In this document: positions 48,855-59,774 of the stretch, piece by piece | Numbering within the stretch: the stretch's first letter is position 1 | Layout: every line of letters starts with the position of its first letter | Assembly (NCBI RefSeq): GCF_001429785.1 | Contig: NZ_LMJF01000013.1 | Coordinates: 376,327 to 440,326, forward strand | Direction of reading: 5' to 3' | Length of the DNA: 64,000 bases | Origin: Lysobacter sp. Root916 | Lineage (GTDB): Bacteria > Pseudomonadota > Gammaproteobacteria > Xanthomonadales > Xanthomonadaceae | Notes under the pieces: generated by a model | Databases searched by the model: none | Told to the model about the DNA's origin: nothing | Seen by the model: only the letters and a program-made list of their open reading frames with translations | Program-made: the position numbers and the translations under genes

Positions 48855-49087
48855 AAAAGCAAATCCCCCCTACCCCCCCTTTTTCAAAGGGGGGAACTGT
48901 ACATCGAAGGGGAAACAGCGCCTCGAAAGGGGAACTGCACATCGAAGGGGAAACAGCGCCTCGAAAGGGGAACTGCACATCGAAGGGGAAACAGCGCCTC
49001 GAAAGGGGAACGGCACCTTGACGGGAGCGAACCGCGCCGCCGCTTGTCTTCCCCCTTTGAAAAAGGGGGATTGAGGGGGATTTGCTT
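48855..49087. repeat. Family A repeat containing three 38-bp tandem units
   Basis: Arms AAAAGCAAATCCCCCC and GGGGGATTTGCTT enclose three tandem 38-bp units at 48895-48932, 48933-48970 and 48971-49008. Each unit joins AACTGCACATCGAAGGGG and AAACAGCGCCTCGAAAGGGG; the first copy differs by one base. A partial fourth unit begins AACGGCACC. Short spacing and lack of spacers exclude CRISPR. Confidence 0.85.
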
Positions 49088-49094
49088 CGCGGAC

Positions 49095-49125
49095 GTCGCA
49101 GGTTCAAATCCCGCCCCCGCTACCA
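49095..49125 (+). pseudogene. 3' fragment of an initiator tRNA-Met gene
   Basis: GTCGCAGGTTCAAATCCCGC followed by CCCCGCTACCA gives a T-loop (GGTTCAAATCC), the 3' acceptor strand and encoded CCA. E. coli tRNA-fMet ends GGTTCAAATCCGG / CCCCCGCAACCA, so the initiator tRNA is the closest match I recognise. No 5' part of the tRNA is upstream; the sequence before it is the Family A repeat. It could be a leftover integration (att) site. Confidence 0.6.
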
Positions 49126-49132
49126 GCTTCGC

Positions 49133-49963
49133 TTACCCCCGCAATGCCGCCGCGTGATGCGCGATGTGCTCGCCGATGAAGCTGGCGATGAAGTAGTAGC
49201 TATGGTCGTAGCCCGGCCGCAGGCGCAGTTGCAACGGATGGCCCGCCTTCTCGCAGGCCGCGCGTAGCCGTTCGGGTTTCAGTTGCGTGGACAGGAACTC
49301 GTCGGCCTCGCCCTGATCGATCAGCAGCGGCAGGCGCTCGCGTGCCTGCGCGATCAGCTCGGTCGCGTCCCATTCGCGCCAGGCTTCGCGGTCTTCGCCC
49401 AGGTAGGCCGCGAAGGCCTTCTCGCCCCAAGGCACCTGCGAGGGCGCAACGATCGGCGAGAACGCCGACACGCTGCGATAGCGGCCGGGGTTCTTGAGGG
49501 CGATGGTGAGCGCGCCGTGCCCGCCCATCGAATGCCCGCTGATGCCTCGCGCGCTGGTGGTCGGGAAGTGCGCATCGACCAGCGCCGGCAATTCCTCGAC
49601 CACGTAGTCGTACATGCGGTAGTGCTTGGCCCAGGGCTCGCGGGTGGCGTTGAGGTAGAAGCCGGCGCCCTGGCCGAGGTCATAGCCGTCGGCATCGGCG
49701 ACGTCGGCGCCGCGCGGGCTGGTGTCGGGCACGACCAGGATCAGACCATGCTCGGCGGCGTAACGCTGCGCGCCGGCCTTGGTGATGAAGTTCTGCTCGC
49801 TGCAGGTCAGGCCCGACAGCCAGTACAGCACCGGGCAGGCTTGGTGCTGCGCCTGCGGCGGCAGGTAGACCGCATAGCGCATGCTGCATCCGAGCGCGCT
49901 GGAATCGTGCTGCCAGACTTCCTGGCGGCCGCCGTGGCTGGCGTGGGCTTCGCTGCGCTGCAT
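49133..49963 (-). CDS. fghA: S-formylglutathione hydrolase
   Basis: 276 residues, esterase D family alpha/beta hydrolase. Oxyanion and early motif [18 protein letters not shown]; nucleophile elbow [13 protein letters not shown]; acid region DQGEADEFL; catalytic His in [13 protein letters not shown]. It hydrolyses S-formylglutathione to formate and glutathione, the second step of formaldehyde detoxification. Starts 1 bp after the adhC stop; same operon. The tRNA fragment lies just beyond its stop. Confidence 0.95.
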   Translation of the reverse strand: MQRSEAHASHGGRQEVWQHDSSALGCSMRYAVYLPPQAQHQACPVLYWLSGLTCSEQNFITKAGAQRYAAEHGLILVVPDTSPRGADVADADGYDLGQGAGFYLNATREPWAKHYRMYDYVVEELPALVDAHFPTTSARGISGHSMGGHGALTIALKNPGRYRSVSAFSPIVAPSQVPWGEKAFAAYLGEDREAWREWDATELIAQARERLPLLIDQGEADEFLSTQLKPERLRAACEKAGHPLQLRLRPGYDHSYYFIASFIGEHIAHHAAALRG

Positions 49964-49964
49964 G

Positions 49965-51429
<1,465 letters not shown>

Positions 51430-51455
51430 GGCATGGCCTCGGACGACGAGCGCTG

Positions 51456-51474
51456 GATACTGGGGGATAGTATC
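51456..51474. promoter_or_regulatory. FrmR operator
   Basis: GATACT-GGGGGAT-AGTATC is a perfect 6-bp inverted repeat around a G-tract, 26 bp before the frmR start. It fits the TACT-G(n)-AGTA site type known for RcnR/FrmR-family repressors. It should repress frmR-adhC-fghA until formaldehyde appears. Confidence 0.75.
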
Positions 51475-51560
51475 AAAGGCCGCGCGCAGAAGGGCGCGTA
51501 TCCCCGCGCTGAAGTTCAACCAGCCCCGCGGCGCTGCCAATCGGCGCCGGACACACCACG

Positions 51561-51602
51561 ATTCCCCCCTTTGAAAAAGGGGGCTAGGGGGGATTTGCTT
51601 TT
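51561..51602. repeat. Family A half copy
   Basis: CCCCCCTTTGAAAAAGGGGG followed by CTAGGGGGGATTTGCTTTT. One arm pair only, located between ppc and the frmR operon, both transcribed leftward. Confidence 0.75.
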
Positions 51603-51628
51603 AGAGCGCGCGCAGCTACTCGGCGCGC

Positions 51629-54376
51629 TCAGCCGGTGTTCTGCACGCCGGCCGCGATGCCGTTGACGGTCGCCACCAGCGCTTGCTGCAGGGCGTCATC
51701 GGGGCGACCGGCAGCGCGCCAGCGCGCCAGCAGATCGACCTGGAGCAGGCTGATCGGATCGACGTAGGGATTGCGCAGGCGGATCGACTGGCGCAGGCGG
51801 TGGTCGCCCACCAGCAGCTCGCGACTGCCCTTGATCGCCAGCACCGCCTCGCGCGTGCGCTGGAACTCGGCGGCGATACCCGGATGAAAGCGCGCATGCA
51901 GATCGCCTTCCGGCAGCGCCGCGGCCAACAGCGAGTAGCGCTCGAAGATCGCCGGGTCGGACTTGGCCAGCACCATTTCCAAATCGTCGATCAGGGTGGT
52001 GAAGAACGGCCAGTCGCGCGCCATTTCGGCCAGGGTCTCGCGGCCGTGGCGCGCGAGCGCCTGCTCCAGCGCGGTGCCGACGCCGTACCAGGCGGTCAGG
52101 CCGGCGCGGTTCTGCGACCAGGCGAACACCCAGGGGATCGCACGCAGCGAGCCGATATCGCCAGCGCCCGCGCGCTTGGCCGGGCGCGACCCGATGCGCA
52201 GGCGTTCGATCACATCGATCGGCGTAGCGGCACGGAAGTAGGCCGGGAACAACGCGTCTTCGTGCACCAACGCGCGATAGTGCGCGCGCGCGGCCAGGGC
52301 CAGCTCGGAGGCGATCGCGCGCCAACCCGCTTCGCGCGGTTCGGGCGGGCGCGGGCGCAGGGTCGCGCGCAGCACCGCGCCGGTGGTCTGTTCCAGATTG
52401 CGCAGCGCGATCGCGCGGATGCCGTACTTGCGGTGGATCACCTCGCCCTGTTCGGTCAGGCGCAGGAAGCCGTCGACCGAACCGCGCGGCGCGGCGATCA
52501 CCGCGCGCTCGGTTTTGCCGCCGCCGCGGCTGATCGAGCCGCCGCGGCCATGGAAGAAGGCGATGCGCACGCCGCTGTCGTGCGCAAGGGCGGTCAGCGC
52601 GACCTGGGTCTGCTGCAGCGCCCAGCGCGAGGCCAGCATGCCGCCGTCCTTGGCGCTGTCGGAATAGCCCAGCATCACCACCTGGCGGCCGCCGCGCGCA
52701 TCCAGATGGGCGCGGTAGACCGGGTCGGCGAACAGCGCGCGCAGGGTGTCGGCGGCGGCGTCCAGATCGTCGACGGTTTCGAATAGCGGCGCCACGTCCA
52801 GCGGCACGCGTCCGGCCGTGTCCACGCAGCCGGCGGTGCGTGCCAGCGCGAGTACGGCCAGGGCGTCGGCGGCGCTGCGGCTCATGCTGACGATGTAGGG
52901 CCCGAACGCACGCTCGCCGTAGCGTGGGCGCAGACGCGCGACCGCGCGGAACACGTCCAGGCTGGCGCGCGCGGCGCCGTTGCCGTCGCTGCGCGGCGGC
53001 GCGCTGCCGTCGAGCAGGGCATGCAGGCGCTGCGCACGCTCGGCCGGCGCGCGCGTTTCCCAGTCCGCATCGCCGAGCAGCGCGGCCAGCGCGGCGTCGT
53101 GGGTGGCCGAGTCCTGGCGCAGATCCAGGCTGGCCAAATGGAAGCCGAAGCATTCGGCGCGGCGGCGCAGACGGCGCACCGCGAAGCCGCCGGCGTGGCC
53201 GCCCTGATTGGCGTTGAGACTGTCTTCGATGGCGGCGATGTCGGCCAGGAAGGCGCCCACGTCGGGATAGCCGTGCACGCTCTCGTCGGCGGTGGCCTGC
53301 AGGCGCGCCGACATCAGACTGAGCAGGTTGCGGTACGGCATGTCGGCGTGGCGCGGCTTGAGCGCGGCGGCGGCCTTGGGCAGCAGGTAGCTGTAATCCT
53401 CGACCCGCGCGAGCACGGCTTCGTCGACCTTCACCCGCGTCACCGACTGGCTCAGCAGTTCGCCCAGCGCATCCAGATCGCGCCGATACGCGCGCAGCAC
53501 CAGCGCGCGCTGCCCGGCCAGGGTCGCGGCGACGGTGTCGGCGCCGACGTTGGGGTTGCCGTCCATGTCGCCGCCGACCCAGGTGCCGAAGCCGAGCACG
53601 TCGGGCAGCGCCGGCGTGTCGCCATAGGCTTCGCGCAGCGCTTCCTCGAACATTTCGTAGAAGACCGGCAGCACCCGATAGAGCACGTCGGACAGGTAGA
53701 AGCCGACGTGCTCGAACTCGTCGGCCACGCTGGGCTTGGCCGCGGGCGCTTCGGCGGTCTGCCAGCTGGCGGTCAGGGCCAGGCGGATGCGCTCGCGGTC
53801 GGCGCGGCGCTCCGGCGGGGTGCGGCCGCGGTCGATGTCGGCGACCAGGCAGCCGACGATCTGGCGCTCCTTTTCCAGCAGCGCGCGCCGCACCGCTTCG
53901 GTGGGGTGGGCGGTGAACACCGGCTCGATGCGCAGGCGCGGCAGCAGTTCGGCCAGCTCGGCGGCGCCGACGCCTTCGTGCGACAGCGCCAGCAGCACGT
54001 CGCGCAAGCCGCCGGGCTGCGCGGCCGCGCCGCTGCGCTCGTAGTCGCGGCGGCGGCGGATGCGGTGCACGCGCTCGGCCAGGTTGACCGCCTGGAAATA
54101 GGTGGCGAAGGCGCGCACCAGGTCGGAGGCCTGCTCCAGGTCGATGTCGGCCAGCGCATCGGCCAGCGCGGCGATCGGGCGGTCGGACTCGCGGCGCCGG
54201 ATCGCGGCGCGGCGCAGGCGCTCGACCGCGTCGAGAAAGCCGGGGCCGCGCTGCTCGGCCAGGATCTCGCCGACGAGGGCGCCGAGAATTTTGACGTCTT
54301 CGCGCAGCAGGGCATCGGTGGGCGCGAAATCGACCGCGCGCAGGGGTTCGTCGCTGGTGTCGGTCATGACATTCAT
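51629..54376 (-). CDS. ppc: Phosphoenolpyruvate carboxylase
   Basis: 915 residues, full length. Catalytic motifs: VFTAHPTEAVRR (essential His), FGTWVGGDMDGNPNV, VMLGYSDSAKDGG, FFHGRGGSISRGGG, and the invariant C-terminus QNTG. Adds bicarbonate to PEP to give oxaloacetate, refilling the citric acid cycle. Two close ATGs (54376 and 54367). Divergent from the TPR protein gene. Pairs metabolically with maeB in this window. Confidence 0.97.
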   Translation of the reverse strand: MNVMTDTSDEPLRAVDFAPTDALLREDVKILGALVGEILAEQRGPGFLDAVERLRRAAIRRRESDRPIAALADALADIDLEQASDLVRAFATYFQAVNLAERVHRIRRRRDYERSGAAAQPGGLRDVLLALSHEGVGAAELAELLPRLRIEPVFTAHPTEAVRRALLEKERQIVGCLVADIDRGRTPPERRADRERIRLALTASWQTAEAPAAKPSVADEFEHVGFYLSDVLYRVLPVFYEMFEEALREAYGDTPALPDVLGFGTWVGGDMDGNPNVGADTVAATLAGQRALVLRAYRRDLDALGELLSQSVTRVKVDEAVLARVEDYSYLLPKAAAALKPRHADMPYRNLLSLMSARLQATADESVHGYPDVGAFLADIAAIEDSLNANQGGHAGGFAVRRLRRRAECFGFHLASLDLRQDSATHDAALAALLGDADWETRAPAERAQRLHALLDGSAPPRSDGNGAARASLDVFRAVARLRPRYGERAFGPYIVSMSRSAADALAVLALARTAGCVDTAGRVPLDVAPLFETVDDLDAAADTLRALFADPVYRAHLDARGGRQVVMLGYSDSAKDGGMLASRWALQQTQVALTALAHDSGVRIAFFHGRGGSISRGGGKTERAVIAAPRGSVDGFLRLTEQGEVIHRKYGIRAIALRNLEQTTGAVLRATLRPRPPEPREAGWRAIASELALAARAHYRALVHEDALFPAYFRAATPIDVIERLRIGSRPAKRAGAGDIGSLRAIPWVFAWSQNRAGLTAWYGVGTALEQALARHGRETLAEMARDWPFFTTLIDDLEMVLAKSDPAIFERYSLLAAALPEGDLHARFHPGIAAEFQRTREAVLAIKGSRELLVGDHRLRQSIRLRNPYVDPISLLQVDLLARWRAAGRPDDALQQALVATVNGIAAGVQNTG

Positions 54377-54541
54377 GCGGCTAGGCTATATCAGCAACTT
54401 GTGCGTTGCAGCAATTTCGATGCGATCGATTTGGTTGCATTCGTAACGATCTGCGGCACACATTTCGCGCCAGGCGCCGCGCTAGCCAGAAGCCCGGCGG
54501 CGCCCGACACTATTCTTCTATTACCGGTCGGGGGAGACCGT

Positions 54542-55306
54542 ATGCCGTTCCTGGGTTTGGGCGTCCACGTGCTGGTGGCGCTGTTCTTCGCCGTACACGC
54601 GGTGCGCAGTGGGCAGGAGCGTTATTGGCTGGGCATCCTTTTCATGTTTCCGCTGCTGGGCAGCGTGATCTACGCGCTGACGATCTGGCTGCCGGAGATG
54701 CGCTACAGCCGCCATGGCCGCGCCCTGGTCGGCGGGGTCAAGCGCGCGCTGGATCCGACCCGCGAATTGCGCGAGGCCCAGGACGCGTTCGAGGATTCGC
54801 CCACCACCGACCGCCGCCTGCGCCTGGCCGATGCCCTGCTCGCCAGCGGCCGCGCCTCGGAAGCGGCCACGCATTACGAGTCCGCGCTCAAAGGCATCCA
54901 TGCCGACGATCCGGACATCCAGGTACGGCTGGCGCGGGCGCTGCTGGAATGCGGCCACGCGCGGCGCGCGCGCGAGATGCTGGACGAGCTGATCAAGCGC
55001 CGACCGGAGTTCCGCTCGCTGGACGGTCACCTCACCTATGCGCGCGCGGTCGCGGCCGAAGGCGATCGCGCCAAGGCGCGCGAGGAGTTCGAAGCGCTGG
55101 TCGGCTACAGCAGCGGTTTCGACGCGCATGCCTACTACGCGCAGGCCCTGGTCGGCTGGGGCGAGCAGGAATCCGCGCGTGCGCTGTGCGAGCGTGCGTT
55201 GGCAAAGGCGAAGCGTTTGCCGGTTTACGCGCGGCGTATCAACAAGCCGGCGCTGGATCAGCTCAAGCAGTTGTCTAAGCAGCTGATGACCGGGCCGGCG
55301 GGCTGA
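54542..55306 (+). CDS. Membrane-anchored TPR protein
   Basis: 254 residues. Two N-terminal helices (GLGVHVLVALFFAVHAV and YWLGILFMFPLLGSVIYAL), the PLDc-N-like module. The rest is tetratricopeptide helical pairs (LADALLASGRASEAATHYESA, LARALLECGHARRAREML, YAQALVGWGEQESARAL). It probably scaffolds protein complexes at the inner membrane; partner unknown. Confidence 0.8.
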   Translation: MPFLGLGVHVLVALFFAVHAVRSGQERYWLGILFMFPLLGSVIYALTIWLPEMRYSRHGRALVGGVKRALDPTRELREAQDAFEDSPTTDRRLRLADALLASGRASEAATHYESALKGIHADDPDIQVRLARALLECGHARRAREMLDELIKRRPEFRSLDGHLTYARAVAAEGDRAKAREEFEALVGYSSGFDAHAYYAQALVGWGEQESARALCERALAKAKRLPVYARRINKPALDQLKQLSKQLMTGPAG

Positions 55307-55348
55307 GGCGCGCCGCCTGCTGTTGCTGTTGCTGTTGCTGCCTTTGCC

Positions 55349-55614
55349 GTCATTCCCGCGAAAGCGGGAATCCAGTGCCTTCAGCGCGGTGGTTCGCCGC
55401 TGTGCAAAGGTCCAATGCAGGAATCGGCTTCGATTCAACGACGCGATACGCCGGAACTCAATCAAGTCACTGGATTCCCGCCTTCGCGGGAATGACGAGC
55501 CAAAGCAGACGGCCAAGACATTGCAACGACGGCGCGGCAATGACTAGAAAGAGCGGCTCCCTCAGCCTGCAACGACGGCGCGGCAATGACTAGAAAGAGC
55601 GGCTCCCTCAGCCT
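55349..55614. repeat. Inverted 29-bp repeat plus 46-bp tandem duplication
   Basis: GTCATTCCCGCGAAAGCGGG at 55349 is mirrored by CCCGCCTTCGCGGGAATGAC ending 55497, both palindromic. Behind them a 46-bp unit starting GCAACGACGGCGCGGCAATG is present exactly twice (55523-55568, 55569-55614). A short GTTGCT run precedes them (55319-55340). Nothing coding is seen in 55307-55660. Confidence 0.8.
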
Positions 55615-55660
55615 AAGTAGGATGCGGTAAGCCGAAGGCGCACCGCAATCGAGTCCAAAT

Positions 55661-57061
55661 TCAGTAAGCGAACTCGCTGAACACCGGATCCACGCTGCCG
55701 TCCCAGGCGCCATGGAACAGCTCGAGCTTGCGCTCTGCCGGGGTCTGGCCGCGCTCGACGAACTCCAGCAGCGGGTCCAGGTAGATCGATTCGTCGGCGC
55801 CGTTGCCGTTGAGCTTGCCGCGCCGGCGCAGGCCGTGCGCGGAAATCTCCAGCGCGCGGCGGGCCAGATCCAGCACCTTGCCGTCGCGGAACGGCAACTG
55901 CAGCGCGTGCTTGGGCACGCCGTCGCGCAGGGCGTGGCGCTCCTCGGGCGTGAAGTCCAGGACCAGGTCCCAGGCGGCGTCGAGCGCGCTGGCGTCGTAC
56001 AGCAGACCGACCCAGAACGCCGACAAGGCGCAGATGCGGTTCCAGGGGCCGGAGTCGGCGCCGCGCATCTCCAGGTACTTCTTCAGACGCACTTCCGGGA
56101 AAGCGGTGGTGGTGTGGTCGGCCCAGTCCTTCAGAGTCGGTCGCTGGTCGGGATAGGCCGGCAGCTTGGCGTCCATGTAGTCGCGGAACGACTGGCCGGC
56201 GGCATCGATGTAGCGGCCGTCGCGGTAGACGAAGTACATCGGCACGTCGAGCAGATAATCGACGTAGCGCTCGTAACCGAAACCGTCCTCGAACACGAAA
56301 TCGAGCAGGCCGGTGCGGTCGCGGTCGGTGTCGGTCCAGATGTGCGAGCGGTAGGACAGATAGCCGTTGGGCTTGCCCTCGGTGAACGGCGAATCGGCGA
56401 ACAGCGCGGTCGCGATCGGCTGCAAGGCCAGCGACACGCGGAACTTCTTCACCATGTCGGCTTCGTCGCGCACGTCCAGGTTGACCTGCACCGTGCTGGT
56501 GCGGGTCATCATGTCCAGGCCCAGGCTGCCGACCTTGGGCATGTACTCGCGCATGATCTTGTAACGGCCCTTGGGCATCCACGGCATTTCGTCGCGGCGC
56601 CACTTGGGCTGGAAGCCCATGCCGAGGAAGCCCAGGCCCATCGGCTCGGCCACCGCGCGCACTTCGCGCAGGTGCTGGGCGGCCTCGCAGCAGGTGTCGT
56701 GCAGGGTCGCCAACGGCGCGCCGGACAGCTCCAGCTGTCCGGCCGGTTCCAGCGATACCGAGGCTTCGTCGCGGGTCAGCGCGATCACCCGACCGTGCTC
56801 CTCCACCGGCGCCCAACCGAACTGGGTCAGACCCTTGAGCAGGGCTTCGATGCCGCGCTCGCCGTCGAAGGTGGGCGGGCGCAGGTCGTCGGTGCGGTAA
56901 CCGAACTTCTCGTGCTCGGTGCCGATCTTCCAGTCGTCGTCGTGGCGCACGCCGGACGCGAGGTATTCGATCAGCGCGGTGCGACCGCCGCTGGCCATCG
57001 GCGGAATCGGGACATCCTTGACCTGGCTGGGACCGGACACGCGCACCTCGTTCGTCGACAC
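55661..57061 (-). CDS. gshA: Glutamate-cysteine ligase, plant/alphaproteobacterial type
   Basis: 466 residues. Makes gamma-glutamylcysteine, the first step of glutathione synthesis. Motifs: [25 protein letters not shown] (ATP/glutamate site), [33 protein letters not shown], and [10 protein letters not shown]-like [16 protein letters not shown] at 57061 is used, as the frame before it runs into the divergent transporter leader; ATG 56998 is a shorter option. Supplies the glutathione used by the GST, the Grx fusion and the formaldehyde operon. Confidence 0.92.
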   Translation of the reverse strand: MSTNEVRVSGPSQVKDVPIPPMASGGRTALIEYLASGVRHDDDWKIGTEHEKFGYRTDDLRPPTFDGERGIEALLKGLTQFGWAPVEEHGRVIALTRDEASVSLEPAGQLELSGAPLATLHDTCCEAAQHLREVRAVAEPMGLGFLGMGFQPKWRRDEMPWMPKGRYKIMREYMPKVGSLGLDMMTRTSTVQVNLDVRDEADMVKKFRVSLALQPIATALFADSPFTEGKPNGYLSYRSHIWTDTDRDRTGLLDFVFEDGFGYERYVDYLLDVPMYFVYRDGRYIDAAGQSFRDYMDAKLPAYPDQRPTLKDWADHTTTAFPEVRLKKYLEMRGADSGPWNRICALSAFWVGLLYDASALDAAWDLVLDFTPEERHALRDGVPKHALQLPFRDGKVLDLARRALEISAHGLRRRGKLNGNGADESIYLDPLLEFVERGQTPAERKLELFHGAWDGSVDPVFSEFAY

Positions 57062-57210
57062 CCCGCTGCAAGGCGGGATGCCTTGCTCGCGCGCCGCCGT
57101 TGCGACGCGCGGAAGGCCCTGGCGTCCTGCGACGCTCCGGCCCGTACCATTTCCGGGGATATGCGGCCACTGACCTACAATCACCAGACCCTGGCAGTGT
57201 AGCCCTCGCC

Positions 57211-58803
57211 TTGCGCCGAACAACGTCCGTCCTGCAACGCTATGGTTCGGCCCTGCTACTGGCGCTGATGCCGCTGACCGTGCCTGCCCAGACCCTGGAG
57301 CGCGGCAACGGCCCCGAGCCGAGCACGCTGGATGCGCACCGCTGTCAGGAGGTGGCCTGCGGCAACGTGCTGCGCGACCTCTACGAGGGCCTGGTCACCG
57401 AAGACGCGCACGGCCGTCTGGTGCCGGGCATGGCGCAGCGCTGGACGGTGTCGGCCGACGGCCGCACCTGGACCTTCGCGCTGCGCCCCGACCTGCGCTG
57501 GAGCAACGGCGAAACGCTGGACGCGCCGCAGATCGTCGCCAGCTTCCGGCGCGCGTTCGAACCGGCGACCGCGGCGCCGTTCGGCGAATTGTTCGATGCC
57601 CTGGAGAACGCCCAGGCGGTGCAGGCCGGGCGGCTGCCGCCCGGCGCGCTGGGCGTGTCGGCGCCGGACGCGCGCACGGTGGTATTCCGCCTGCAGCGCA
57701 GCGCGTCGTTGCCCGCGCTGCTGACCCTGCCGATCGCGTTCCCGGTCTACCTGCCCGCGGTCGAACGCCACGGTGCGCAGCACACCCGGCCCGGGCGGCT
57801 GGTGTCGAACGGCGCTTACACGCTCGCCGCGTGGACGCCGCAGGCGAACCTGCTGGTGCAGCGCAACCCGCGCTTCCACGACGCGGCCCGGGTCGCGATC
57901 GCGCAGGTGCGCTACCACGTGACCGAGGACGCGGCCGCGGAACTGCAGCGCTTCGCTGCCGGCGATCTGGACATTACCGAGGTGGTGCCGCCGCAGCCGC
58001 TGGCCGCGCTGCGCGCGCGCTTCGGCGAACGCCTGCGCCTGTCGCCCTATCTGGGCGCGTTCTGGCTGGGCATGAACCTGACCCGGCCGCCGCTGCGCGA
58101 CGCCCCGCAGTTGCGCCAAGCGCTGGCGCTGGCGATCGATCGCGACAAGCTCACCCGCCACGTCACCGGCCTGGGCGAGACCCCGGCCTACGGCATCGTG
58201 CCGCCGGGCATCGCGGGTTACACGCCGGCGTCGGCGCCCTGGGCCGGCTTGAGCCAGGCGCAGCGCGAGGCGCAGGCGCGCGCGCTGTACCGCGCGGCCG
58301 GCTATTCGGACGCTCAACCGCTGGTGATCGAGCTGCGCTACAACACCTCCACCCCGCACCGCCGGCTGGCGTTGGCGGTGGCGGCGATGTGGCGCCAGAC
58401 CCTGGGCGTGCAGGTGCGCCTGCGCAACGAGGAATGGAAGGTGTTCGTGCAGAACCGCCGCCAGCGCGCGATCACCCAGGTGTTTCGCGGCGGCTGGATC
58501 GGCGACGTGCCCGATGCGCGCAACTTCCTGGCCGCGTTCGGCAGCGACGGGCCCCTGAACTGGAGCGGCTACGACGACGCCGGTTTCCGCGACCGTCTCG
58601 CGCGCGCCGACGCGGCCAAGAGCGAGGCTGCGCGCAATGCCTGGCTGCACGCGGCCGAGACCCGGCTGCTGAACGCCGATGCGGTGATTCCGCTGTACTA
58701 CTACACGTCCAAGCATCTGGTCGGCGAGCGCGTGCGCGGCTACGAATCCAATGCGTTGGACCGGCACGCGAGTCGTTGGCTGAGCCTGGAGGCCACGCCA
58801 TGA
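57211..58803 (+). CDS. Peptide ABC transporter substrate-binding protein (OppA-like)
   Basis: 530 residues with a signal peptide ([17 protein letters not shown]). SBP_bac_5 family: [41 protein letters not shown], the [18 protein letters not shown] block and [20 protein letters not shown]. No ATG is in frame before the signal; TTG 57211 is the best fit and the start is uncertain. Translationally coupled to the permease (ATGA overlap). Confidence 0.85.
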   Translation: MRRTTSVLQRYGSALLLALMPLTVPAQTLERGNGPEPSTLDAHRCQEVACGNVLRDLYEGLVTEDAHGRLVPGMAQRWTVSADGRTWTFALRPDLRWSNGETLDAPQIVASFRRAFEPATAAPFGELFDALENAQAVQAGRLPPGALGVSAPDARTVVFRLQRSASLPALLTLPIAFPVYLPAVERHGAQHTRPGRLVSNGAYTLAAWTPQANLLVQRNPRFHDAARVAIAQVRYHVTEDAAAELQRFAAGDLDITEVVPPQPLAALRARFGERLRLSPYLGAFWLGMNLTRPPLRDAPQLRQALALAIDRDKLTRHVTGLGETPAYGIVPPGIAGYTPASAPWAGLSQAQREAQARALYRAAGYSDAQPLVIELRYNTSTPHRRLALAVAAMWRQTLGVQVRLRNEEWKVFVQNRRQRAITQVFRGGWIGDVPDARNFLAAFGSDGPLNWSGYDDAGFRDRLARADAAKSEAARNAWLHAAETRLLNADAVIPLYYYTSKHLVGERVRGYESNALDRHASRWLSLEATP

Positions 58804-59717
58804 AGCGCTGGGCCTCGCGCTTGTTCGAAGCCGTGCTCACGCTGTGGCTGCTGGCGACGCTGTGCTTCGTACTGCTGCGCGCCGCGCCCGGCGGCCCCTT
58901 CGACACCGAGAAGGCGGCGCCGCCGGAAGTGCAGGCCGCGCTGGCGGCGCAGTACCGGCTCGATCGCCCTCTGCCCGCGCAGTACGCGGCCTGGCTGGGC
59001 GATGTGGTACGCGGCGACCTCGGGCCTTCGTTCCAATACCCCGACTACCGCGTGACCCAACTGATCGCCAGCGCGCTGCCGGTGTCGATGCTCAACGGCG
59101 GTCTCGCGCTATTGCTCGCCTTGATCCTGGGCATACCGCTGGGCACCTGGGCCGCCTTGCGTGCCGGGCGCTGGACCGACCGCGTGCTGATGTTCGCGGC
59201 CGGCCTTGGGCTGGCGATTCCCAAGTTCGTCGCCGCGCCGCTGCTGGTGCTGCTGTTCGCGGTAAGCCTGCACTGGCTGCCGGCCGGCGGCTGGGGCGGC
59301 TGGAGCCACGTGGTGTTGCCGGTGATCGCGCTGGCCTTGCCCAACATCGCCTACTGCGCGCGCCTCACCCGCGCCTCGCTGCTGGAGACCTTGTCGGCCG
59401 ACTACCTAAAGGCCGCGCGTGCGCGCGGCTTGTCCGAAACCCGTCTGCTGTTGGCGCATGCGATGAAGCCCGCCCTGCTGCCGGTCGCGGCCTGGCTGTC
59501 GCCGGCGCTGATCAACGTAGTCACCGGCTCGGCCGTGGTCGAGCAGGTGTTCGGCATCCCCGGCATGGGCCGCTACTTCGTCCAGGGCGCGCTCAACCGC
59601 GACTACACCCTGGTGCTGGGCGTGGTGCTGGTGGTGGGCGCGCTGATCGTGGCGATCAACGCCCTGGTCGATGCCTTGCGCGCGGCCATGGACCCGCGTT
59701 TGGCGGAAACGAACTAG
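58800..59717 (+). CDS. Peptide ABC transporter permease (OppB/DppB-like)
   Basis: 305 residues. Six helices; conserved N-terminus AVLTLWLLATLCFVLLRAAPGGPF and EAA loop DYLKAARARGLSETRLLLAH, LFGIPGMGRYFV-type end (VFGIPGMGRYFVQGAL). The start overlaps the binding-protein stop by 4 bp. No second permease (OppC) and no ATPases follow, so the transporter is incomplete here unless these lie elsewhere in the genome. Confidence 0.9.
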   Translation: MKRWASRLFEAVLTLWLLATLCFVLLRAAPGGPFDTEKAAPPEVQAALAAQYRLDRPLPAQYAAWLGDVVRGDLGPSFQYPDYRVTQLIASALPVSMLNGGLALLLALILGIPLGTWAALRAGRWTDRVLMFAAGLGLAIPKFVAAPLLVLLFAVSLHWLPAGGWGGWSHVVLPVIALALPNIAYCARLTRASLLETLSADYLKAARARGLSETRLLLAHAMKPALLPVAAWLSPALINVVTGSAVVEQVFGIPGMGRYFVQGALNRDYTLVLGVVLVVGALIVAINALVDALRAAMDPRLAETN

Positions 59718-59774
59718 CCTCGCCGTAAGACTCGCTCCGCGACCTGCAGCCCTCGTATCGCCCAAAGGATCCTC

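Noticed and set aside
48895-49008. CRISPR array
   Set aside because: The 38-bp units abut with no spacers, and no cas genes are present.
49095-49125. Complete tRNA gene
   Set aside because: Only T-loop and acceptor end exist; no D-arm or anticodon arm lies upstream, where a Family A repeat is found.
53021-55306. Long + strand frame across ppc
   Set aside because: Antisense to ppc until 54542, where the real TPR gene begins in the same frame.
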